Shown here one piece after another: positions 1 through 5,510 of a stretch of 5,830 nucleotides of DNA. How positions within the stretch are numbered: position 1 is the first letter of the stretch; each line of letters starts with the position of its first letter. The DNA lies in the NCBI GenBank assembly GCA_016178125.1, contig JACOTV010000051.1, positions 1 through 5,830 of the forward strand, in the 5' to 3' direction. The notes under the pieces were generated by a model that did not search any database, was not told the origin of the DNA, and was given only the letters and a program-made list of their open reading frames with translations. The stretch comes from Candidatus Microgenomates bacterium. GTDB taxonomy: Bacteria; Patescibacteriota; Microgenomatia; UBA1406; GWC2-37-13. A program made the translations under genes and the position numbers.

Positions 1-2
1 TT

Positions 3-605
3 ATCGGCGAGGAAAATAGGCGGCGTAAACGGTTTGAGGACATGGATAAGGAATATGAGTTTGAAATAGTCTTTGGTTATGAAACCGATTCGTATGATCT
101 CATGGGGATGATCACGAGCAGTAATCTCCTCGACCAGCCCGGCAAATTGCGAGCTCTGCTGCCTGCGGCTATGAAGCCTCTTATAGGAACTTGGCATCAG
201 CCGTATCCACCATATTCGTCGGCTACCGTTTTGGGAAAGCCGCTGTATTGGTGGACACGTCAGGGAAGGCTTGGCGAAGTATCTATTCCGACTAAAGAAA
301 TTACGGTTTCTGAGCTTGAGGTTATAGGCTGGCGCGACAGCGATATAGGAGACGTCGCGCGTGAGGCAATAAAACGCATAGAGAATGTGCATGGTGACTT
401 CCGACAAGATGAAATAATAGCACAGTGGCAGACTGTTGCAAAGCTCCAAACCAATGTTAAGGTATCGCTAGCAACGTGCAGGGTTGTCTGCTCGTCGGGA
501 ACTTATGTGCGCGGCCTCGCGCACACGCTCGGCCGCGCACTCAAAACCCACGCACTCGCCTATTCCATAAAGCGTACGAGAATCGGTGAATACCGATTGG
601 GTTAG
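3..605 (+). CDS. truB: tRNA pseudouridine synthase B (TruB family), 5'-truncated by window edge
   Basis: TruB family enzymes convert U55 of the tRNA T-loop to pseudouridine. The frame is open from base 3 with no stop, so the ATG at 42 is probably internal: the codons before it (IGEENRRRKRFED) sit where TruB proteins have the stretch leading into the conserved KxYxxxxxxGxxTDxxDxxG block. Visible motifs are FGYETDSYDLMG (about 72-107), HQPYPPYSSATVLGKPLY (about 195-248, matching QxPPxxSAxKxxGxxLY) and CSSGTYVRGLAHTLGRAL (about 489-542, matching CSxGTYIRxLAxDLGxxL). The N-terminal part with the catalytic aspartate motif (GxLDxxATG) lies outside the window. The protein ends soon after the IKRTRIGEY segment, so no C-terminal PUA-like domain is present. 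The lysine usual in the YSAxK segment is replaced (SSATV). Its TAG stop interlocks with the stop of the opposing gene. Family assignment is firm; activity cannot be judged without the missing part. Confidence 0.9.
   Translation: MGEENRRRKRFEDMDKEYEFEIVFGYETDSYDLMGMITSSNLLDQPGKLRALLPAAMKPLIGTWHQPYPPYSSATVLGKPLYWWTRQGRLGEVSIPTKEITVSELEVIGWRDSDIGDVAREAIKRIENVHGDFRQDEIIAQWQTVAKLQTNVKVSLATCRVVCSSGTYVRGLAHTLGRALKTHALAYSIKRTRIGEYRLG
507..540. repeat. GC-rich inverted repeat inside truB with two alternative hairpins
   Basis: GTGCGCGGCC at 507-516 is the exact reverse complement of GGCCGCGCAC at 531-540, giving a perfect 10-base-pair stem with a 14-base loop. A competing hairpin forms from GTGCGCG (507-513) and CGCGCAC (518-524) with a 4-base loop. 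No run of T follows on either strand, so it is not a standard intrinsic terminator. It lies in the codons for the conserved TYVRGLAHTLGRAL motif, about 65 bases before the truB stop. Codon choice in a conserved Arg/Gly/Ala/Leu stretch may be the whole explanation. The core GCGCGGCC occurs again at 620-627 just past the truB stop. Confidence 0.5.
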
Positions 606-1312
606 GGTGTCTGATGATTGCGCGGCCTAACTGCTGGGATATACTTCATTACCTGAGAATTTGGATCAAATGAGTGATACCATCCAACCCATGATTTTGT
701 TGCGTGGGCTAGGCGGTGACCTGTCTTACGAACATCTCCCCGGTGAGCCGCTTTTACCGATCTCAATGCCTCGAGGTCGACCGCAGACGAGCCTTGTTTA
801 ATAAGCTCTGCATTTTTTAATACGCAAGAAAATCCGGTAGCACACCGTACAACCATCGCAACAATATGAGGGCTATCAACCATCGATTCCACGTCGTCAG
901 CCGACGGGAACTGAGCAAGTACAAAGTTGTTATGTACGTCTTCATCAAATTGCTTCGGATGGGTGTGAAGGTCGATAGTAGGCGTGCGTCCCGCTAATAA
1001 CAATTCGTTTTGACGCATGGATTGGGTGACTGTCTGTTCCTCTGAGTCGCCGGCATACTCGCGTCCTACGACCGGCTGCGCGCTCCCCAGCTGCCACCAA
1101 AACTGATTGCCATATTCACGGCGTTTCTCACCGCTTATTGAGTACCGATACAATAGCTGTGCACGATTGGCTATAAGATCGGGGAGTTCTATTGAGCGAG
1201 GGAAGAGACCACTCGCGAGCGATTGCTGACCTGACTCCCCCAAAAAAAAGGTAAGGAGTTCGCGCTGTGCACGGGTGAATTCGGTCGGTTGTATATATTC
1301 ATGTCGCGTCAT
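602..1312 (-). CDS. Predicted JAMM/MPN+-like metalloprotease domain protein (236 aa)
   Basis: This is a hypothetical protein with a likely zinc-binding JAMM signature. Residues 113-119 read IDLHTHP and residues 136-140 read PSADD, giving HxH (H116, H118) followed by SxxD (S137, D140). Both the proline after HxH and the proline before the serine are common in bacterial JAB/MPN+ proteins. A possible catalytic glutamate is E66 in REYGNQFWWQLG, about 50 residues upstream, which is the usual distance in JAMM enzymes. The spacer between H118 and S137 is 18 residues, against about 7 in the classical HxHx7SxxD. I see no signal peptide or membrane segment, so it is probably cytosolic. The ATG is preceded by AGGCAGAA, the best ribosome-binding site in the window. 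It is last in the minus-strand run, 22 bases after gpmI. JAMM proteins cleave isopeptide or peptide bonds; the substrate here is unknown. The coding region is well supported, the domain call is moderate. Confidence 0.7.
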   Translation of the reverse strand: MTRHEYIQPTEFTRAQRELLTFFLGESGQQSLASGLFPRSIELPDLIANRAQLLYRYSISGEKRREYGNQFWWQLGSAQPVVGREYAGDSEEQTVTQSMRQNELLLAGRTPTIDLHTHPKQFDEDVHNNFVLAQFPSADDVESMVDSPHIVAMVVRCATGFSCVLKNAELIKQGSSAVDLEALRSVKAAHRGDVRKTGHRLAHATKSWVGWYHSFDPNSQVMKYIPAVRPRNHQTP

Positions 1313-1334
1313 TTCTGCCTATTGTACACGGCGG

Positions 1335-2975
1335 TTACAGTTCTTCAAGAAGATTGCGTCCGGTCATGTCACCGGGGATGGGAATTTCAAGAACAGAAAG
1401 GATCGTTGGCGCAATGTCTGCTAATATGCCACTTTGCAGTTTTACCATCCGTCCCTGTAGTTGATTGCTGATTGCGACAAACGGTACCGGATTTGCGGTG
1501 TGTTCGGTTGAAATCTGTCCGGTCTGGGGATTTATTTTCTGCTCAACGTTTCCGTGATCGGCGGTAATCATGATCATATAATTGAGTCCCAACGCAGCTT
1601 GCACGATGCGGTTTAGGCAATCGTCGAGAGTCTTCACGGCGCGGATTGATGCCTCGATATTGCCCGTGTGGCCGACCATATCGGCGTTAGCAAAATTAAT
1701 GAGGATGAATTTGTATTTGTCATCTCGAATGTTTTTTATGAGTGTTTCGGTGAGCTCGTATGCGGACATTTCGGGTTTCATATCGTACGTGGGGACTTTG
1801 GGAGATGGGATAATGAGTCGGTCCTCCAGAGGAAACGCCTGTTCACGATGGCCATTAAAATAGTCAGTTACGAATCGTTCTTTTTCGGATTCTGCCATTC
1901 GCAGTTGTGCGTATCCTTTATCCGAAACAACGCGCCCGAGGGGAATATTCACAATGCCGGGTGGGAACGCAACATGGACGGGCATGGTTTTTTCGTATTC
2001 GGTCATTGTTACAAAAAAAAGGTTAGGGATTTTGGGGCCACGTTCAAATGGTTTGTTGAGAATTTGGTTCTTAATGTCGGGTCCCCCGCCCTGGGTGTGG
2101 CGTCCGGCATACGGATCAAATGAGGTTATGATGTTTGCGTCGCGCTCAAATTCATCCAAAACGAACGCTTTTGTTAGTTCGCGCGGGCGATCAATACGGT
2201 AGTTGAAAAAAATCACCGCGTCGCCTTCTTCAATACATGCTCGTGGCTTACCGTTTTCCATGATGACGGTTGGATCGATGAACTCATCGGTGCGATCCTG
2301 TTTGTACGACTGGTCAACCGCCTCAAGCGCCGAATTGGCCGATATACCAATGCCGGTGGTTAAGCATCGATATGCTTTTTCGATCCGCTCCCAGCGGCGA
2401 TCGCGATCCATCGCATAATACCGCCCCATGACCGAGGCAATTTTACCGATTTTAAGGGCTGCCAATTTTTCTTCAAGGAGTGCGATAGTGCCGTGTGCCG
2501 AGCGCGGCGGCGAATCGCGGCCATCGGTTATACAGTGAACAAACGTGTTCTGAATGTTGTTTTCTTTGGCAAAATATAAGAGCGCGTGCAAATGTTCAAC
2601 GCTTGCGTGTACAAAGCCATCGCCCACGAGCCCAATAATATGGAGCTTTCCTTTTGTTTGGTCGAGGTGTCGCTTGGTATGCTGAAGCGATTCGTTTTGG
2701 AAAAAACTGCCATCTGCGATACTCATATTAATGCGGGGAAGATCTTGGTACACGACGCGTCCGGCTCCCATGTTTAAGTGTCCAACCTCGGTGTTTCCGA
2801 CATCGGTGGGTGGCAATCCTACTGCTTCCCCGGACGCCTTGAGCGTAGTATTTGGGTAGGTATACAACAGGGCGTTGATGTTGGTGGGATTGGCTAAGTA
2901 GACTGCATATCCTGGGCCAGGTGGCGCTAAGCCGAAGCCATCGAGGACAATTAAGATTACCGATTGCATAGGCAT
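1335..2975 (-). CDS. gpmI: 2,3-bisphosphoglycerate-independent phosphoglycerate mutase (546 aa), Thr at the nucleophile position
   Basis: GpmI interconverts 3- and 2-phosphoglycerate in glycolysis and gluconeogenesis through a phospho-enzyme, using two Mn ions; it is an alkaline-phosphatase superfamily enzyme of the cytosol. Compared from memory with the Geobacillus stearothermophilus enzyme, these residues are kept: D12 (LIVLDGFG), H123, R153-D154 (DGRD), R185 and R191 (MGRYYAMDRDRRW), R260 and R263 (NYRIDR), K365 (AESEK), D432 and H436 (ADMVGH), D473-H474 (TADHGN) and H492 (TEHTANPVP). The nucleophile motif GNSEVGH reads GNTEVGH, so Ser62 is Thr62 (codon ACC at 2792-2790). A segment of about 30 residues, around 275-312 and containing TQGGGPD, is extra, which explains 546 residues against about 511. 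ATG codons at residues 1 and 3 are both possible starts, with no clear Shine-Dalgarno site. It begins 4 bases after the ruvC stop, so coupled expression is likely. Family assignment is very secure. Confidence 0.96.
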   Translation of the reverse strand: MPMQSVILIVLDGFGLAPPGPGYAVYLANPTNINALLYTYPNTTLKASGEAVGLPPTDVGNTEVGHLNMGAGRVVYQDLPRINMSIADGSFFQNESLQHTKRHLDQTKGKLHIIGLVGDGFVHASVEHLHALLYFAKENNIQNTFVHCITDGRDSPPRSAHGTIALLEEKLAALKIGKIASVMGRYYAMDRDRRWERIEKAYRCLTTGIGISANSALEAVDQSYKQDRTDEFIDPTVIMENGKPRACIEEGDAVIFFNYRIDRPRELTKAFVLDEFERDANIITSFDPYAGRHTQGGGPDIKNQILNKPFERGPKIPNLFFVTMTEYEKTMPVHVAFPPGIVNIPLGRVVSDKGYAQLRMAESEKERFVTDYFNGHREQAFPLEDRLIIPSPKVPTYDMKPEMSAYELTETLIKNIRDDKYKFILINFANADMVGHTGNIEASIRAVKTLDDCLNRIVQAALGLNYMIMITADHGNVEQKINPQTGQISTEHTANPVPFVAISNQLQGRMVKLQSGILADIAPTILSVLEIPIPGDMTGRNLLEEL

Positions 2976-2979
2976 TTCA

Positions 2980-3453
2980 TTATAGTAGGTTTTTTTGTAA
3001 ATAACAGCAGGCTAGACCGGCGGCAATAGCGTCTATTTCGTCGTCGATTTTTCCGCTCACGTCAATACCACTTAGCGCAACCATTTTTTCGACCGATTTT
3101 TTATCGGCATTCCCGTACCCGGTCACGATTTGTTTTATTTGAAGCGGTGTGAGGAATTCCAACGGAATCGCTTTTTGTGCCGCTAGTAACTGGACGACTC
3201 CCTGAGATTGCGCTACCACGATGACGGTCTTTTGGTTTTTGAACATAAACAGTTGCTCGACAACGATGAGATTCGGCGCATGATGAGTTATGATTGACTC
3301 GAGTTCGTCATAAATTTGTTTGAGTCGCGTCGGGACTGATGCCGTTTTTGGTGTTTTAATCAGGCCCGACGCGACATAAATGGGTTTCTGTGCTTTTTCA
3401 AAAATGGCGTATCCGGTGCGCTCGAGGCCTGAATCAATGGAGAGTATTTTCAT
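2980..3453 (-). CDS. ruvC: Crossover junction endodeoxyribonuclease RuvC (157 aa)
   Basis: RuvC is the dimeric, Mg-dependent nuclease that cuts Holliday junctions with the RuvAB motor during recombination and repair. The length is close to normal (E. coli has 173). The four catalytic acids fall at the E. coli positions: D7 (ILSIDSG), E66 (IVVEQLFMFKN), D138 and D141 (DDEIDAIAAG). F69 and the DNA-contacting lysines K107 and K118 are also in place. The usual DPG around D7 is DSG here, a mild change. The ATG at 3453 puts D7 exactly where expected, so this start is well supported, although the Shine-Dalgarno is poor (AGGG about 12 bases upstream). It lies 14 bases after the purM-like gene and 4 before gpmI. 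RuvC often neighbours ruvA, ruvB or yebC; none is visible here. A run of seven A residues occurs in the coding strand near its 3' end (2996-2990). Confidence 0.95.
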   Translation of the reverse strand: MKILSIDSGLERTGYAIFEKAQKPIYVASGLIKTPKTASVPTRLKQIYDELESIITHHAPNLIVVEQLFMFKNQKTVIVVAQSQGVVQLLAAQKAIPLEFLTPLQIKQIVTGYGNADKKSVEKMVALSGIDVSGKIDDEIDAIAAGLACCYLQKNLL

Positions 3454-3467
3454 GCAGTCAGTATACC

Positions 3468-4739
3468 CTATCGCAAATCGAGTCGATCGCCCGCAAACGT
3501 TATGTTTTTGGGTGTTATTACAACGCGACGCGGACCTTTTTCGACATGCCCAGCATCGATACAGTGGAATTTGTTTTTTTTGACAATCGTCTGTGCTTTC
3601 TTGAGGTATTGTTCGGGCAAATATATTGCGTAGTCCATTCCCATGTTAAATTCGTCATACATATCTTCGTCGGTGAGGTTTGCGTGCTTTTGTATAAAGT
3701 TAAACAGTTCCTGAGGAGGAAACAACCGCTCGATTACATAGGTGAATCGTCCACGCCCCCTCATAAGTTTACGGAATCCATGGCCGGTTATATTTGAGAT
3801 GTAATGAATCGGGATGCCGGCGTTTAACATATCCTGAATTACCTTGGTGTAGATGTTGGTTTTTTTTAGTATGCCGTCACCATAGAGTTGTCCATTATTC
3901 ATTTTTGTCGCATAACCGTTTGGCAGTTTTTTTGCAATTGCGCGCGCCAGGGAAAGCCCATTAGCATTAATGCCCGTGCTTCGAAGAAGTAGTATGCGAT
4001 CGCCCGCTCGAATGTTCTTATCGCTTATGAGGCGGCTCGGCGACGATATAAACCCGATTGCCGAGCCGCCTAAGGCCACGGTTCCCGGTGTGATAATTCC
4101 TTTAAGAGTCGGTGTTTCTCCACCTCCCCAGGATGCGCCTGCCAAATCACATGCGTGTTTCCATCCGGTAATGAGATCTTTCATCCGTTTCTCGTCGGCG
4201 AGCCAGTCGTTGTTTTCGATGGCCCAATAGGCGTGTAACACCAGCGGCTGAGCGCCGACTGAGGTGAGATCGTTAATGATCGTTGCGACTGTGTCGTGTG
4301 CGATAACATCGTAATAGGTTTTACCCGTTATTTTACGCATGTCGTCGGCTACTAAATTTTTGGTTCCCAGTTGTTCGGCGACTGCAGCCATAAGCATTTT
4401 TCCTTGTTTCCAAACGTACGCTGATTCACCGCGTGAGTCTCCCATCTCCGTAAACTGCCATTTCTTAAGGTTTGCGCCTGTTAGCCGCGCCGCAGTTTGG
4501 GCGAGTTTTTTGATCGGATCTTTGGTATCGTAGTTATCTCCGACATCGGCGTACGAGATCTTGTTTTCGCCTGCCAAAAACGTCGTAAGGGATGCTTGGA
4601 TACGCTTATCAATAGGATACTTAAACGGGGTAAATCGCTGGCCGGTGATTTTTTCGTACACCGCAACGTAACGCTTCGCGGTGTCAATTATAAGATCTTC
4701 AGTCATAGCAGGCGGCGCGCCGTCGCCGGTATATCCCAA
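3468..4739 (-). CDS. purM: PurM-like AIR synthetase (phosphoribosylformylglycinamidine cyclo-ligase) carrying an in-frame PurC C-terminal tail
   Basis: PurM closes FGAM to aminoimidazole ribonucleotide using ATP. Residues 62-423 look like PurM: SYADVGDNYD (YxDAGVDxxxGD start), LGTK at 124-127 (DGVGTK), INDLTSVGAQPL at 155-166 (VNDxxxxGAEPL), GGGET at 205-209, STGINANGLSLAR at 254-266 (SSGIHSNGxSLxR), ITGHG at 317-321 (ITGGG) and FNMGMDY at 364-370 (FNMGxGM). Residues 2-58 are not PurM: GYTGDGAPP and AKRYVAVYEKITGQRF followed by YPIDKRIQASLTTFL match the C-terminal end of long PurC proteins. The frame starts at a TTG (4739) that overlaps purC by 41 bases. ATG codon 12 (4706) is the first ATG, still within PurC-type sequence, and the next methionine (99) is too late. 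The natural protein was therefore probably a PurC-PurM fusion, now in another frame from purC. Several PurM motif residues are changed, so activity as true AIR synthetase is likely but unproven. Confidence 0.82.
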   Translation of the reverse strand: MGYTGDGAPPAMTEDLIIDTAKRYVAVYEKITGQRFTPFKYPIDKRIQASLTTFLAGENKISYADVGDNYDTKDPIKKLAQTAARLTGANLKKWQFTEMGDSRGESAYVWKQGKMLMAAVAEQLGTKNLVADDMRKITGKTYYDVIAHDTVATIINDLTSVGAQPLVLHAYWAIENNDWLADEKRMKDLITGWKHACDLAGASWGGGETPTLKGIITPGTVALGGSAIGFISSPSRLISDKNIRAGDRILLLRSTGINANGLSLARAIAKKLPNGYATKMNNGQLYGDGILKKTNIYTKVIQDMLNAGIPIHYISNITGHGFRKLMRGRGRFTYVIERLFPPQELFNFIQKHANLTDEDMYDEFNMGMDYAIYLPEQYLKKAQTIVKKNKFHCIDAGHVEKGPRRVVITPKNITFAGDRLDLR

Positions 4740-5508
4740 AGTTCTCGGGTTCTCGTCCGTGTTTTAGACGATCTTTGTAAGTATCGGCTAGCCAAAATCT
4801 CGAACTGTCGGGAGTATGTATTTCGTCGATTAACATCAGTTTCCCCTTGTACAACCCAAATTCATATTTGGTATCTACCAGTATAAGTCCATGCGTTTTG
4901 CACCATTTGGTCCCCAGATCGAATAGGCGAAGCGAGATGTCTTCCATTTGTTTATATAACGTTCTTGAGACTAGTTTTTGCTTTATTATTTGCTCGCGCG
5001 TCAATCGCTCATCGTGCAAAGCACTTCCTGCCGCAGGATGCGTCGTTGGAGTAATAACATAGTTGGGAAGTTTATCGTTTTTTTGTAATCCATCAGGGAA
5101 CTTGACACCATAAATAGTTCGTTCACCGTTTTGGTAGGAATGCCAGATTGACGTTTTTGTGACACCACTCATGTATCCACGAACGACCATTTCGACCGGA
5201 ATAGGTTCACAATTATGCGAAATAAGAACATTCGGGTCAGGTGTTGCAATCATATGATTGGGAACTATGGCTTTTGTTTTCTCAAACCAGAACGCAGCTA
5301 ACTGATTGAGTACAGCGCCTTTAAACGGTATATGCCCAAGAATTACATCAAACGCAGATTGCCGATCAGTCGTTACGGTTATTCGCTTGTCGCCTACGAG
5401 CCAAAAGTCGCGCACTTTCCCCTGGTGTTTTTTGCCAAACGAAGGGGGTAAATCGAGTGTTTTAAAAACGTCGGGCAATGATTTTCGTATGGTCGTTTGG
5501 GTAATCAT
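4699..5508 (-). CDS. purC: SAICAR synthetase PurC with frame-disrupted C-terminus (269 aa as read)
   Basis: PurC joins CAIR and aspartate with ATP to give SAICAR in purine synthesis. Clear motifs are GKVRDFW (30-36), TTDRQSAFDVILGHIPFKG, EMVVRGYMSG, TPTTHPAAG with HDERLT, LVDTKYEFG and DEIHTPDSSRFW ending at residue 239. Up to EPENF (253-257) the sequence follows the family. Residues 258-269 (GIYRRRRAACYD) are unlike any PurC end and are what results from reading on in the wrong frame to the TGA at 4701-4699. The genuine tail (GYTGDGAPP and onward) is in the +1 frame and opens the next ORF. The conserved segment normally between them, roughly KEFVRxWL with neighbours, is not found in any frame. 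The ATG at 5508 lies 2 bases after the stop of the upstream gene, without a good Shine-Dalgarno, suggesting translational coupling. The N-terminal extent fits the family. The catalytic core looks intact; whether the locus is functional depends on whether the frame break is real. Confidence 0.92.
   Translation of the reverse strand: MITQTTIRKSLPDVFKTLDLPPSFGKKHQGKVRDFWLVGDKRITVTTDRQSAFDVILGHIPFKGAVLNQLAAFWFEKTKAIVPNHMIATPDPNVLISHNCEPIPVEMVVRGYMSGVTKTSIWHSYQNGERTIYGVKFPDGLQKNDKLPNYVITPTTHPAAGSALHDERLTREQIIKQKLVSRTLYKQMEDISLRLFDLGTKWCKTHGLILVDTKYEFGLYKGKLMLIDEIHTPDSSRFWLADTYKDRLKHGREPENFGIYRRRRAACYD
4734..4740 (-). other. Frame break between PurC and its tail/PurM (+1 shift at TTT-G-GGA)
   Basis: On the minus strand the PurC frame reads GAG AAC TTT GGG ATA TAC, giving ENFGIY. 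Skipping the single G at 4737 gives GAG AAC TTT GGA TAT ACC, which reads ENFGYTGDGAPP and runs without a stop through the whole PurM-like domain. This locates the break to within a few bases. Compared with family memory, about 12 residues expected between EPENF and GYTGDG are absent, so the simplest event is a deletion of 3n-1 bases (for example 35 or 38). A natural deletion, an assembly or sequencing error, and programmed +1 frameshifting are all possible. No strong shift-prone signal such as an upstream internal Shine-Dalgarno or a stop in the A site is visible. Confidence 0.75.
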
Positions 5509-5510
5509 GA

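Noticed and set aside
1313..1334. Gap between gpmI and the JAMM-like gene considered for a terminator or promoter
   Set aside because: At 22 bases it holds no hairpin with a T run. TACAAT resembles a -10 box but has no clear -35 element.
1668..2123. 151-residue open frame on the plus strand inside gpmI
   Set aside because: It lies antisense to conserved GpmI sequence and has no recognisable domain; it is explained as a shadow frame.
2957..2980. ATG overlapping the ruvC stop (TAATG) opening a seven-codon reading frame before gpmI
   Set aside because: It is too short and unconserved to call; the gpmI ATG at 2975 gives the expected N-terminus.
2976..2997. Run of seven A residues near the ruvC 3' end, with the gpmI frame open upstream of its ATG, hinting at a slippage-made RuvC-GpmI fusion
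   Set aside because: Both proteins look complete with normal ends, and a fusion has no functional logic. Short A runs are common.
3454..3466. TATACT hexamer (minus strand 3465-3460) placed so that transcription would start at the ruvC ATG, suggesting a leaderless promoter
   Set aside because: There is no recognisable -35 at 16-18 bases spacing and no TGn extension; the hexamer overlaps the end of the upstream gene and could easily arise by chance.
3390..3797. 135-residue plus-strand frame spanning the ruvC start and purM end
   Set aside because: It is antisense to two well-supported genes, is rich in Cys and Phe as expected of a reverse frame, and shows no motif.
4497..4886. 129-residue plus-strand frame across the purC/purM junction
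   Set aside because: It is a shadow of conserved PurC and PurM sequence on the other strand; it does not explain the frame break.
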